This document shows positions 17,596 through 26,355 of a DNA stretch of 64,000 nt, piece by piece. Positions within the stretch are counted from its first letter, which is position 1; every line of letters begins with the position of its first letter. The position numbers and the translations under genes are program-made. The notes under the pieces were generated by a model that did no database searches, was not told the origin of the DNA, and saw nothing but the letters and a program-made list of their open reading frames with translations. This DNA is from Mycolicibacterium fortuitum subsp. fortuitum (GTDB lineage: Bacteria; Actinomycetota; Actinomycetes; Mycobacteriales; Mycobacteriaceae), in NCBI RefSeq assembly GCF_022179545.1, contig NZ_AP025518.1, positions 3,472,001 through 3,536,000 on the forward strand. The letters are read 5' to 3'.

Positions 17596-19176
17596 TCAGC
17601 GGAAACTGAGGATCTGGCTCCCCCAGGTCGCGTGCAGATCGCGGTCCAGGTCGGCGACGGTCTTGTCTTGTTTGTCGATCAGCAGGGTGGCGCGGTCCTC
17701 GCGTCGGTAGGGCCGCCACACCGCTTCGCCGGGGGCGCCCGACGGTTGACCACTCGCGGCGAAATTGACCCAACGGCGACGCATCCGCTCGGACACCGCG
17801 CGTCCGTGCTTGAGCCCGCCCAGCTTGAATGTCGGATCCTTCGGGCCGGCGACCAGGTTGCCCCAGACGTATGGCAGCTCGGTGGCATGGGCTGCGCCGA
17901 GGCGGAGCAGACGCAGCATCGGGGTGGTGAAATCGAAGCGGTACAGATATACCGGGGCGACGGCGCTGTGCCCTTCGGCGAACCACAGTGTCGGCATGCG
18001 GAAGCCGATGTCGCGGGCCATGCCCAATCCGATCGCCTTCGGACGTAAGCCCGTATAGGCCGAGGTGATCTGGGCTTCGGTGGGCAGTTGCAGGCCCGGC
18101 TGCTCGGCCGCGATCGCGGCGAACATGGACCGCAACGCACCGGGCGTGATCGGCATCAGCGGTGACTTCATCCATCGGAAGACCGTGGCTTCGTGTTCGT
18201 TGGTCCCGATGATCAGCGGGACGGGATGGGTGCGCCCCTGTTGGGCCGCCGCCACGGGATAGTCCGGAACCAGTTCTCCGTCGACGATCGGGGCGAACGC
18301 CAGCAGGCCCGGCGATTGGCTCGGCACGGCGTCGTGCACCTGCCTGGCCGCCGTCAGGATATCGGGCACCGGCGTTCCGGACAGTTTCCAGATCTCGTCA
18401 TCCGAGATACCCAGCCGCTCAAGGAACTGGTGGGCCACCGCGCGTGACCGCTGAGCGTCGTACACCGACGTCGCCGGCGAACTCTGCGCGATCGCCGCGC
18501 TGAACAACCCTTCGGCGGCCGGACTGGCCAGCAGGGTGGTGATGATCCCACCGCCGGCCGACTCGCCGAACAGCGTCACCCGCCGCGGATCCCCACCGAA
18601 TGCGGCGACGTTGTCGCGCACCCACTGCAGTGCGAAAAGCACATCGCGTAACCCGACGTTGGTGTCGAAACGCAGTCCCCGTGCTCCGGGCTGCCCGTTG
18701 AATTCGGACAGGTCCAGGAAACCGAAGGGGCCGAGACGGTAGTTGACCGTCACCACCACGGCATCCCCCTCGACGGCCAGGACCGAGCCGTCGTAGAGCG
18801 GCTGGCTGCCCGAACCCAGGACATAGGCGCCACCGTGGACCCACACCATGACCGGCTTGCCGGCGCCGGGTTCGGTTCCGCCGGGGGCCCAGACGTTGAG
18901 CACCAAACTGTCTTCGCCCTGACGGCCACCGAGGTCCAGCGGGATCCTCGGATCGGTGAGCTGTGGACACACCGGCCCGGGTGCCGTCGCGTGGGTGACC
19001 TCCTGATTGCGCGCGGGTGGTTGAGGCGACCGCCAGCGCAACTCACCCGTCGGCGCGGCGGCGTAGCGAATACCCAGCCACCGCCGGACTGCTCCGTCGT
19101 CGGTCCCGCGGACGGGACCATATCCGGTGTCGACGACCGGCCCGCCCCTGGTCCGGGCGTGTGTCGGATCGGTCAT
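17596..19176 (-). CDS. Type-B carboxylesterase
   Basis: A 526-residue alpha/beta hydrolase of the carboxylesterase type-B family. The nucleophile serine is in LFGESAGGGI (about residue 206), the oxyanion-hole motif is VHGGAYVLGSG, and the acid and histidine are likely in the NEHEATVFRWM and AAHATELPYVWG stretches. The N-terminal GPVRGTDDGAVRRWLGIRYA is typical. No signal peptide is evident, so it is probably cytoplasmic. I start it at ATG 19176 with GAGGAG seven bases upstream; the frame stays open to 19305 but overlaps the divergent SMR gene. Mycobacteria carry several such esterases (LipT-like) acting on short-chain esters; the natural substrate is unknown. Confidence 0.92.
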   Translation of the reverse strand: MTDPTHARTRGGPVVDTGYGPVRGTDDGAVRRWLGIRYAAAPTGELRWRSPQPPARNQEVTHATAPGPVCPQLTDPRIPLDLGGRQGEDSLVLNVWAPGGTEPGAGKPVMVWVHGGAYVLGSGSQPLYDGSVLAVEGDAVVVTVNYRLGPFGFLDLSEFNGQPGARGLRFDTNVGLRDVLFALQWVRDNVAAFGGDPRRVTLFGESAGGGIITTLLASPAAEGLFSAAIAQSSPATSVYDAQRSRAVAHQFLERLGISDDEIWKLSGTPVPDILTAARQVHDAVPSQSPGLLAFAPIVDGELVPDYPVAAAQQGRTHPVPLIIGTNEHEATVFRWMKSPLMPITPGALRSMFAAIAAEQPGLQLPTEAQITSAYTGLRPKAIGLGMARDIGFRMPTLWFAEGHSAVAPVYLYRFDFTTPMLRLLRLGAAHATELPYVWGNLVAGPKDPTFKLGGLKHGRAVSERMRRRWVNFAASGQPSGAPGEAVWRPYRREDRATLLIDKQDKTVADLDRDLHATWGSQILSFR

Positions 19177-19252
19177 ACGGGCTCCTCGGCAAAGCTGGTC
19201 GAACTCCCCTACGGTACTCACCCGCACCGGGGCGCTCGGATAGGTTGGTCCG

Positions 19253-19588
19253 GTGCGGAAGTGGGCGTTGTTGATCGCGGCCGTCATCACCGAAGTCACC
19301 GCCACACTGTCACTGCGCGCGTCCCAGGATCATGCGGCATGGCTGGCGTTGGTGGTGTCGGGTTACCTGGCCGCGTTCGTCTTGTTGACGTTGGTGCTGC
19401 GGGCGGGGATGCCGGTCGGCGTCGCCTATGGCATCTGGGGCGCGCTGGGTACCGCGGCAACTGCCGCGCTGGCTGCGGTGTTGTTCGGTGACCCGTTCAC
19501 CTGGCCGATCGTGGCCGGCATCGGTCTGATCATCGCGGGCGTGCTGCTCGTCGAACTGGGGTCGCACCCGCATCGGGCCGACTCATGA
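19253..19588 (+). CDS. SMR-family efflux subunit 1
   Basis: A 111-residue four-helix small multidrug resistance protein. The essential membrane glutamate is in the first helix (AAVITEVTATLSL), and GVAYGIWGALGTA is the SMR signature of helix 3. It overlaps the second SMR gene by 4 bases (ATGA). Start is GTG 19253. The tight pairing of two non-identical SMR genes is the pattern of obligate heterodimers such as EbrAB or YkkCD, so these two probably form one antiporter with opposite topologies. This member has few charged loop residues apart from a C-terminal basic/His tail. Substrates could be quaternary amines or guanidinium-like compounds; no guanidine riboswitch is visible upstream. Confidence 0.9.
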   Translation: MRKWALLIAAVITEVTATLSLRASQDHAAWLALVVSGYLAAFVLLTLVLRAGMPVGVAYGIWGALGTAATAALAAVLFGDPFTWPIVAGIGLIIAGVLLVELGSHPHRADS

Positions 19589-19923
19589 TGTGGCTGGCGC
19601 TGACCGGGGCGATCCTGGTGGAGGTGTTCGCCACGCTGGGGCTGCGCGCCTCCGACGGATTCCGCCGCAAGGCCTGGATCGCGCCGGTGATCGCCGGCTA
19701 CGTCATGTCGTTCTACCTGCTGTGGCTGGCCTTGTCGTGGGGTGTGCCCGTGGGTATCGCCTACGGCATCTGGACGGCGTCCGGAGTCGCACTGGTCGCC
19801 ATCATCGCCAAGTTTCTGTTCAAGGAACCGCTGACCCCGGTGATGATGCTGGGTATCGCGCTAATCGTGTCGGGTGTGTTCACGATCGAATTGGCCGGCG
19901 TCGGCCCTGGCACCACGCACTGA
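19585..19923 (+). CDS. SMR-family efflux subunit 2
   Basis: A 112-residue partner of the preceding SMR protein. It has four hydrophobic segments, the helix-1 glutamate (GAILVEVFATLGLRAS), and the signature GIAYGIWTASGVA. The SDGFRRK loop is basic, unlike the equivalent loop of subunit 1, which fits opposite membrane orientations by the positive-inside rule. ATG codons occur at both 19585 and 19588; the first overlaps the upstream stop. Its last 63 bases overlap the 3' end of the convergent MFS gene, an unusually long antisense overlap. Confidence 0.9.
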   Translation: MMWLALTGAILVEVFATLGLRASDGFRRKAWIAPVIAGYVMSFYLLWLALSWGVPVGIAYGIWTASGVALVAIIAKFLFKEPLTPVMMLGIALIVSGVFTIELAGVGPGTTH

Positions 19924-21105
19924 GGACGGCCGGCCCGGCAGCACTGCGGCCAGTATGGCCGCCACGATCCCCGCCAGCGGCACAGCCAGCAGACCGGCCC
20001 GCAACCCGGCGGCATCGGCTACCAATCCGACCAGCAGCGGCGCACCGAAGAAACCGACCCGCATGAGCCAGGTGACCACGGTCAGCCCGGTTCCCGGACG
20101 CAGTCCGGGCAGCTGGTCGGCGGCGTGCATGGCGGCAGGTACCAGCGTTGCCACGCCCAGACCGGCCAGCGCGAAACCGACGATGGTGGTGGCGATGTTC
20201 GGGAACGCCAACGCTGCCCCCATGCCCGCGGCAGCCACGAAGCCGCCTGTCCGGACCACGGCGGCCTCGCCGTACCGGTCGACCAGCCGGTCGCCGGTGA
20301 GCCGTCCGACGAACATGCAGCCGACCAGTGCGATGTAGCCGAACACCGCCAAGGCCGGCGGGGCGTGCAGGCTGTCGCGCAGATAGAGGGTGGCCCAGGA
20401 ACTTCCGGCGTCCTCGACCGTGGCACCTGCGATGGCGATGAGGACCAGGGCCAGCAGGATCAGGTACACCCGTGCCCCCGCCCGCGTGCCGGGTGCAACG
20501 CGCGTCGCCGGGTGGTCGTCGTGGTCGGGCCCGGGTAACAGGTGGCGGTAGGCGACCAGAGCCACCGCACTGAACAGCGCGGCGACCACGGAGAGATGGA
20601 CGCCGCGCGATATGCCCAACGCGATGGCGCCGGCTCCGGTGAGTCCGCCGAGGATCGCCCCGGCGGCCCACACCGCGTGCAGCGAGTTGATGATCGACCG
20701 GCCGTGTTCGCGCTGCAGCCGCAGCCCGTGTGCGTTCTGCGCGACGTCGACCACCGAATCGCAGGCGCCGGCCAGAAACAGTGCGGCGGCGAAGAGCACA
20801 GGTGTGTTCGCCGAACCGGCTGCGACGACGAAGGCGGCCAGCGCCAGGGTGCCGATGACCGCCACCCGGGCGCTGCGGAAGCGTCGAATCAGCGTCGCCG
20901 CAGTCAATCCGGCGACCAGCGCACCGCCGGAGAACGAGGCGACGGCTGCGCCGTACACCGCGTTGCCCAGGTGGAGATCGGTCTTGATCTCCGGATAGCG
21001 CGGTAGCAGATTGGCGACGAGCGCGCCGTTGGTCAGGAACAACGCTCCCACCGCGATCCGGGCCCGGCGTAAGGCGGATACCACTGAGCCGACACTACTG
21101 GGCAC
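19861..21105 (-). CDS. MFS transporter
   Basis: A 414-residue major facilitator with about 12 hydrophobic segments, beginning ALRRARIAVGALFLTNGALVANLLPRYPEIK and resembling the YbjJ-like inner-membrane MFS proteins. The loop GRLTGDRLVDRYGEAAVVR is the usual MFS motif A counterpart between the halves. It starts at GTG 21105, nine bases after the SDR stop, completing a TetR-SDR-MFS operon that is probably autoregulated. The C-terminal tail (RPSSVRGARADAGQFD) is hydrophilic and overlaps the convergent SMR gene. Substrate unknown; drug or metabolite export is a reasonable guess from the TetR linkage. Confidence 0.85.
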   Translation of the reverse strand: MPSSVGSVVSALRRARIAVGALFLTNGALVANLLPRYPEIKTDLHLGNAVYGAAVASFSGGALVAGLTAATLIRRFRSARVAVIGTLALAAFVVAAGSANTPVLFAAALFLAGACDSVVDVAQNAHGLRLQREHGRSIINSLHAVWAAGAILGGLTGAGAIALGISRGVHLSVVAALFSAVALVAYRHLLPGPDHDDHPATRVAPGTRAGARVYLILLALVLIAIAGATVEDAGSSWATLYLRDSLHAPPALAVFGYIALVGCMFVGRLTGDRLVDRYGEAAVVRTGGFVAAAGMGAALAFPNIATTIVGFALAGLGVATLVPAAMHAADQLPGLRPGTGLTVVTWLMRVGFFGAPLLVGLVADAAGLRAGLLAVPLAGIVAAILAAVLPGRPSSVRGARADAGQFDREHTRHD

Positions 21106-21113
21106 TGGCGCGG

Positions 21114-22022
21114 TCAGTGGTCCGCCGACACCAACCGTTCGCTGGTCTGCCAGAGGTCGGCGGCCTTGCCCGCGTCGTACGAGTCTCGTGAGGACGGGAT
21201 CCTGCGGGTCCCTTCGAAGTACGCCCCGGTGACATCGGCGAGGTCGGGATCGGTGACGAGGGCGGCGAGGTTGACCCCGGAGCGTCGGGTGCTGTTGACA
21301 TTGGGTAGCACCCGCATGGCCGGCATGAGCAGGCGCCAGGCCAGCCGCTGCCCGGGCGAGTAGCCCCTGGCCAGTCCTGACCCCGGCATCAGGCCCGGAT
21401 CGAACGCGTTGACCGTGATCCCGCGGGACCCGTGCCCCAGCCTCCGATCCAGTTCGTAGCTGAACAGCATGTTGCACAGTTTGGAGGTGGTGTAGCGACG
21501 CCGGCCTTCTTCTCCGGTCAGGCCGCCCGGCGGTGGACGCAGAAGCTGTTCGGCCGAATCGTAATGCGGTGCAGGCATTCCGGTGAACCGTTGCGGATCA
21601 TGCGTGCCGCTGCTGACCACCACGATGCGAGCCGGCGCGGCGAGCGTGTCGAGAATGTGCGCTGTGAGGGCGAAGTGACCGAGGTGGTTCACGCCGAAGG
21701 TCATCTCGTAACCGTCGGCCGTCGTCTGGGTCCCCGTGACCAGCTGCAGTCCGGCGTTGCACACCAGCGCGTGCAGTGGCGGTAGGCCAAGGTGTGGCAG
21801 CGCTTCGGCGAATCGGCGCACAGACCGCAGGGACGCCAGGTCGATCTCACCGACGGTGGTGCGTCCGGGGCAGCCGAGTCGGGCCACGGCGTCGGCGCCG
21901 CGTTCGGTATCCCGCACTGCCAGCACCACATGCCAGCGGGGGTCGGATGCCAGGAGGTGCCGCGCGCATTCGAATCCCAGCCCGGTGTTCGCGCCGGTGA
22001 TGATCGCGGTCTTGCCGGTCAC
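21114..22022 (-). CDS. Short-chain dehydrogenase (retinol dehydrogenase/protochlorophyllide reductase-like)
   Basis: A 302-residue SDR with the Rossmann motif TGANTGLG near the N-terminus (residues 9-16), NAGLQ and the catalytic YTTSK. The arrangement GFECARHLLASDPRWHVVLAVRD and FGVNHLGHFAL place it in the retinol-dehydrogenase/POR-like subgroup, which act on bulky lipophilic alcohols and ketones with NADP(H). GTG 22022 overlaps the TetR stop (GTGA), and nine bases separate its stop from the MFS start. The three genes form one operon. The longer open frame upstream, which would run through the TetR gene, is not coding in this frame. Confidence 0.9.
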   Translation of the reverse strand: MTGKTAIITGANTGLGFECARHLLASDPRWHVVLAVRDTERGADAVARLGCPGRTTVGEIDLASLRSVRRFAEALPHLGLPPLHALVCNAGLQLVTGTQTTADGYEMTFGVNHLGHFALTAHILDTLAAPARIVVVSSGTHDPQRFTGMPAPHYDSAEQLLRPPPGGLTGEEGRRRYTTSKLCNMLFSYELDRRLGHGSRGITVNAFDPGLMPGSGLARGYSPGQRLAWRLLMPAMRVLPNVNSTRRSGVNLAALVTDPDLADVTGAYFEGTRRIPSSRDSYDAGKAADLWQTSERLVSADH

Positions 22023-22627
22023 GTTTCCTCCAGGAGTATCGGGATGAGCGCGGTGACGGCCTGCCACAACCGCCGGTACATGCGGGTGAGGTCGGTGCTG
22101 TCGGGCTCGAGGTGCCAGGCGAAGAACACGCCGTCGGATTGGGCTACGGCGAATGCGGTGAGCTCGGCGACCACCTCCTCGACACGGCGGGGCGGCACGT
22201 CGTCGGGCAGCTGGGCACGGACCGCGGCGGAGAACCGCGCGATCGCGGTGTCGCGGACGCGACGCACCACTGCGGTCACCGTCGGGTCGTCGCTGCGCTC
22301 CAGGGACAGCAGATACAGGATGCGAAGGAACTCCGGGCGTTGCGATTGGAGGTCGGCCAGCACTGCCAGTTGGTCGTCGATGGCGCCGGCGGCCGGGATG
22401 GCGGCGAAGAACCGGTCGGCTCCGCGCTCCATCACCGCCGCGAGAACACCGTCCTTCGAGCCGAAATGCCAGTAGATGGAGCTGGCAGGCAGACCGCAGG
22501 CCTTGTGGATGGCGCTGATCGAGGTGGCGGCGTAACCGCGGGTCGCCATGAGTCGTTCGGCGGCGTCGAGAATCTGTTCCCGGGAATCGGCACCCTGTTG
22601 CTGTCGTCGCGTGGTCGGACCGGTCAC
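22019..22627 (-). CDS. TetR-family regulator
   Basis: A 202-residue TetR-type repressor. The N-terminal helix-turn-helix is classical: REQILDAAERLMATRGYAATS, then AIHKACGLPASSIYWHFGSKDGVL. The C-terminal ligand domain is helical and ends at ALIPILLEET. I start at GTG 22627; the frame remains open to 22693. A 20-bp inverted repeat lies 11 bases upstream, between it and divergent malQ, and is its probable operator. It leads the SDR-MFS operon with a 4-base overlap, so it presumably represses its own transporter and dehydrogenase genes in response to a small lipophilic ligand. Confidence 0.9.
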   Translation of the reverse strand: MTGPTTRRQQQGADSREQILDAAERLMATRGYAATSISAIHKACGLPASSIYWHFGSKDGVLAAVMERGADRFFAAIPAAGAIDDQLAVLADLQSQRPEFLRILYLLSLERSDDPTVTAVVRRVRDTAIARFSAAVRAQLPDDVPPRRVEEVVAELTAFAVAQSDGVFFAWHLEPDSTDLTRMYRRLWQAVTALIPILLEET

Positions 22628-22637
22628 CGCACATCCA

Positions 22638-22657
22638 TCTGTAGGGATCGTTACAGA
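22638..22657. promoter_or_regulatory. Candidate TetR operator
   Basis: Inverted repeat TCTGTAGGGATCGTTACAGA: 6-bp perfect arms (TCTGTA/TACAGA) around an 8-base centre. It lies in the 98-base divergent spacer between the TetR gene and malQ, immediately upstream of the TetR start, the usual place for an autoregulatory operator. Confidence 0.55.
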
Positions 22658-22725
22658 CAGGTTAGTGTGCGCGACTCGACGCCGCCAGCGCACACGATCG
22701 GCTTCTGGGCATCAAGATTGACGGC

Positions 22726-24879
22726 ATGACTGTTTCGTCATCGACCCTCCTGGAGCTGGCGGCCCGCTATGGTGTCGCCGCAGAGTTCGACGACTGGACC
22801 GGCCGGCGCACCGCAATCGCGGAGTCCACGCTGGTGGCCGTGCTGGAAGCCCTCGGCGTGCCGGCGGGCACCGAGCAGGAACGCGCCGAAGCCTTGGCCG
22901 CGCACGACCGGCAGTACTGGCAGCGTTCACTGCCGCCGATCGTGCTGGGCCGGTCTTCCGTCGCATCGAGCTTCTGGGTCCATGTCACACATGGGGATCC
23001 GGTCGATCTCACCTTGCAGCTCGAGGACGGCACCGAACGCACGGGTCTGCGGCAACTGGAGAACAACCGGCCCCCATACGATCTGGGGGATCGCTTGATC
23101 GGCGAGGCCACGTTCGAGCTGCCGCCGGATCTGCCGCTGGGCTATCACCGGTTGCGGTTGCGGTTGGCCGGACACATCGTCGAGACTCCCGTGGTCGTCT
23201 CCCCCGCCTGCGTCGGGTTACCCGCCCGCCTCGGCGCACGGCGAGCCTGGGGTCTGGCCGTCCAGCTCTACAGTGTGCGCTCACAAAATTCTTGGGGCAC
23301 AGGGGATCTCACTGACCTGACCGATCTGGCGGTGTGGTCGGCGGCCGAACACGGTGCGGGGTTCATCCTCGTCAACCCGTTACACGCGGCCGCACCCGTC
23401 GCACCGATGGAACCTTCGCCGTATCTGCCCACCTCGCGACGCTTCGGTAATCCGCTCTATCTGCGGGTGGAGGCCATCACGGAATTCGCCGCGGTGCGGC
23501 ACCGCGGTCGCCTCCGCGCGGCACGCACCGCGGTGAACAAGCGCGCCGACCGTCACCCGACGATCGACCGCGATGCGGCCTGGCAGGCGAAACGCAGTGC
23601 ACTGGAGCACGTGTACCGCGTTGAGCGCTCGGCCGGGCGCGAATTGGCCTACACCGCCTACCGGGCCCGGCAGGGCCGCAGCCTGGAGGAGTTCGCGATC
23701 TGGTGTGCGTTGGCCGAACGGCACGGTGCGGACTGGCGTGCCTGGCCGCGGGAGCTGCAGCACCCTGCCAATCCGGAAGTCGCCGCGTTCGCCGAGGCTC
23801 ATCCGGACGCCGTGGATTTCCACCGCTGGCTGCAGTGGGTCCTCGATGACCAACTCACCTCGGCGCAGGCCGCCGCCGAACAGGCAGGGATGGCGTTGGG
23901 CGTGATGAGTGACCTCGCGGTCGGTGTCGATCCCGGCGGTGCCGACGCCTGGGCGCTGCAGGATGTGCTGGCACTGGGGGTCACCGCCGGCGCTCCGCCC
24001 GACGAGTTCAACCAGCTCGGCCAGGACTGGTCACAGCCCCCGTGGCGGCCGGACCGGCTCGCCGATCAGGCATACGAGCCGTTCCGGGCCTTGGTCGAGA
24101 TGGCGCTCCGGCATGCCGGCGGAGTACGCATCGACCACATCATCGGCATGTTCCGGCTGTGGTGGATCCCCAAAGGCGCCGCACCGAACGAAGGCACCTA
24201 CGTGCGCTACGACCACGACGCGATGATCGGCATCATCGCACTCGAGGCGCACCGCGCCGGTGCGCTCGTCGTCGGCGAGGACCTGGGCACCGTCGAACCG
24301 TGGGTGCGTGACTATCTGCGCGAGCGGGGCCTGTTCGGCACCTCGATCCTGTGGTTCGAGTCCGACGGATCCGTCGGGCCCCCGGGACAGCCACTGCCGG
24401 CCGAACGCTGGCGTGAGTACTGCCTGTCCTCGGTGACCACGCACGACCTACCACCGACGCGGGGCTATCTGGCCGGTGAGCACGTGCGACTGCGAGAACA
24501 GCTGGGCCTGCTGACCAGGCCCGCCGATCAGGAACTGGGCGCGGACCGCGCCGCGCAGGCGGCGTGGCTTCAGGAATTGCGCCGGGTCGGCCTGCTCGAA
24601 GATGACCCGGACCCCGACCAGATCGTGTCGGCGCTGTACCGGTATCTGGGCCGCAGCCCGTCGAAGCTGCTGGCCCTGTCCCTTGCCGACGCGGTCGGTG
24701 AGATGCGCACCCAGAATCAGCCCGGAACCACGGACGAATATCCGAACTGGCGGATCCCGCTGGCCGGTCCCGACGGCCGGCGACTCCTGCTGGAAGACGT
24801 CTTCACCGACCCTCGGGCCGCTGCGTTGAGCGAGGTGATGGCGGAGATCACCGGGCATTCGGTCCGGGCAGTGATGTAA
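22726..24879 (+). CDS. malQ: 4-alpha-glucanotransferase (amylomaltase)
   Basis: A 717-residue GH77 amylomaltase, the length typical of actinobacterial members with an extra N-terminal domain (about 1-160) before the TIM barrel. Catalytic motifs: nucleophile aspartate in VRIDHIIGMFRLWW, acid/base glutamate in VVGEDLGTVEPW, and the third carboxylate in TTHDLPPTRGY; substrate loop LVNPLHAAAPVAPMEPSPY. It transfers alpha-1,4-glucan segments and works in glycogen/maltodextrin metabolism. It corresponds to Rv1781c, which in slow-growing mycobacteria adjoins ESX-5; here that system is absent and a TetR operon is the neighbour. ATG 22726 is the only sensible start. Confidence 0.96.
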   Translation: MTVSSSTLLELAARYGVAAEFDDWTGRRTAIAESTLVAVLEALGVPAGTEQERAEALAAHDRQYWQRSLPPIVLGRSSVASSFWVHVTHGDPVDLTLQLEDGTERTGLRQLENNRPPYDLGDRLIGEATFELPPDLPLGYHRLRLRLAGHIVETPVVVSPACVGLPARLGARRAWGLAVQLYSVRSQNSWGTGDLTDLTDLAVWSAAEHGAGFILVNPLHAAAPVAPMEPSPYLPTSRRFGNPLYLRVEAITEFAAVRHRGRLRAARTAVNKRADRHPTIDRDAAWQAKRSALEHVYRVERSAGRELAYTAYRARQGRSLEEFAIWCALAERHGADWRAWPRELQHPANPEVAAFAEAHPDAVDFHRWLQWVLDDQLTSAQAAAEQAGMALGVMSDLAVGVDPGGADAWALQDVLALGVTAGAPPDEFNQLGQDWSQPPWRPDRLADQAYEPFRALVEMALRHAGGVRIDHIIGMFRLWWIPKGAAPNEGTYVRYDHDAMIGIIALEAHRAGALVVGEDLGTVEPWVRDYLRERGLFGTSILWFESDGSVGPPGQPLPAERWREYCLSSVTTHDLPPTRGYLAGEHVRLREQLGLLTRPADQELGADRAAQAAWLQELRRVGLLEDDPDPDQIVSALYRYLGRSPSKLLALSLADAVGEMRTQNQPGTTDEYPNWRIPLAGPDGRRLLLEDVFTDPRAAALSEVMAEITGHSVRAVM

Positions 24880-24958
24880 CACTCCGGCCGTTCGCTCCGG
24901 TTTCACAATCATCAGCGCTGCGATATGTTCGCAACCGCACCCGACTGACGGAGTTCAT

Positions 24959-25381
24959 GTGAAGAAGCTTGTTGCGCTCGGTGGCGGTCTGCTCGCCGCC
25001 GGTTCAATCGCCCTGCTGGCCGCAGGCCCGGCCACCTCACAGCCGAGCTCGACTTCGGTCAACGTCGTCGGAGAGCCCTACCTGAAGGCCCTGGCGATCC
25101 TCAAGAGCCAGGGAATCAAGGCCACGTTCGGCGGGTCCTTCGGCAGCGCATTGCCACAATCCCAGTGCCTGGTCGACTCCCAGAAGATCAACTCCAGCGG
25201 CAAGATGATCCTGATGCTGGACTGCACCGAAGCCGCCGCCCAGCAGGCCGATGACGCCGCGGGAAGCCCGGGCATCCCCGGCCCGCCGAAGGTCGGCAGC
25301 AACGGCGTGACCACGGTGACGCCGACTCCGGTGGTGCCGATCGCCGGCGCTCCCGGCGCGGGCACCCCGCCCCCGGCCTGA
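24959..25381 (+). CDS. Exported protein with PASTA-like segment
   Basis: A 140-residue predicted secreted protein. A signal peptide of about 27 residues (LLAAGSIALLAAGPATSQP) precedes a segment whose pattern, NVVGEPYLKALAILKSQG followed by a two-cysteine stretch (SQCLVDSQKI and MLDCTEA), resembles the fold of small PASTA-like mycobacterial exported proteins. The last 50 residues are Pro/Gly-rich and probably unstructured. GTG 24959 is the start; no strong ribosome site is visible. It stands alone between malQ and the PF10118 gene. No function is known to me, and the PASTA resemblance is weak. Confidence 0.75.
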   Translation: MKKLVALGGGLLAAGSIALLAAGPATSQPSSTSVNVVGEPYLKALAILKSQGIKATFGGSFGSALPQSQCLVDSQKINSSGKMILMLDCTEAAAQQADDAAGSPGIPGPPKVGSNGVTTVTPTPVVPIAGAPGAGTPPPA

Positions 25382-25455
25382 CGCGAGCCCGGTACCGCTG
25401 TTCCCACCTAAATCCGTACACTGCTGAGAGTCCACTCATCCCAGGGAGGCTCTCG

Positions 25456-26355
25456 ATGTTGCGTCCGTTGCGGTTCGACCATGAGATCGACCCAGGCCCG
25501 GTACAGATCCAGGCCCGCAAGGTCCATTTCGATCTCGACGACATCCCGTTGCACTGGATCCCCGGCCATCCCGTGGCCTCGTCGATGGTGAACCTGTTTA
25601 ACGTGGTGCTGCCGGTGGCCGAGCACTGGTTCGTCGCGACGTTCAACGAGGCACTTCCGTACGTCCGCGATCCCAAGCTCGCCGACGACATGCGCGGCTT
25701 CATCGGCCAGGAGGCGACCCATGCCGAGACCCACGATCAGGTGCTCGACAAGTTCCTGACCACCCACGGTGTGGATTACCAGCCCGTCCTTTCGCTGGTG
25801 GAGCACGTGTTCACCAAGACGCTGGCACCGTCGGACTCCCCCGATCCGCGCCGCAGACTGGCTCAGCTGTGCGACCGGCTGTGGCTGATCGCCGCCATCG
25901 AGCACTACACGGCGGTACTCGGCGACTTCGTGCTCAACTGTGCGTGGGAGGACTACGACGCCGACCCGACGATGACGGACCTGTTCCGCTGGCACGGGGC
26001 CGAAGAGGTCGAACACCGCAGTGTGGCGCACGACGTGGCGGTGTACTTCCAGGACAGCTACTTCAGTCGGGTACGGGCGATGTCGATCGCCGCGACCGCG
26101 GTCTACCTGTTCTTCCAGCGCGGCTGTTGGGCGATGGTCAAGAGCGATCCGAGCCTCGACATCGGCTGGTGGCAGATGAACAAGATGCGCATGCGCGATT
26201 CCAAGCTGGGGCTGCTGCCCAAGTTCTCCCGGATGTTCGGTTCGAACACACTGGCTTATTGCCGGCCGGGTTTCTCGCCCGAGGAAATGGGTTCGACGGC
26301 TCAGGCTGTCGCTTATCTCGCGAGTTCTCCCGCGGCGCGGGCCGCGCACCTGTGA
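25456..26355 (+). CDS. PF10118-type metal-dependent hydrolase family protein
   Basis: A 299-residue protein of the predicted metal-dependent hydrolase family (COG3687/PF10118). Conserved carboxylate-histidine clusters fit a ferritin-like di-metal site: FIGQEATHAETHD, AAIEHYTAV, HGAEEVEHRSVAHD. One hydrophobic stretch (AMSIAATAVYLFF) may be amphipathic. ATG 25456 has GGGAGG upstream. Its stop overlaps the GTG of a ferredoxin-reductase gene (GTGA). Together they look like a di-iron oxygenase or hydroxylase and its electron-transfer partner, an inference from the overlap and the metal-ligand pattern rather than from characterised homologues. Confidence 0.85.
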   Translation: MLRPLRFDHEIDPGPVQIQARKVHFDLDDIPLHWIPGHPVASSMVNLFNVVLPVAEHWFVATFNEALPYVRDPKLADDMRGFIGQEATHAETHDQVLDKFLTTHGVDYQPVLSLVEHVFTKTLAPSDSPDPRRRLAQLCDRLWLIAAIEHYTAVLGDFVLNCAWEDYDADPTMTDLFRWHGAEEVEHRSVAHDVAVYFQDSYFSRVRAMSIAATAVYLFFQRGCWAMVKSDPSLDIGWWQMNKMRMRDSKLGLLPKFSRMFGSNTLAYCRPGFSPEEMGSTAQAVAYLASSPAARAAHL

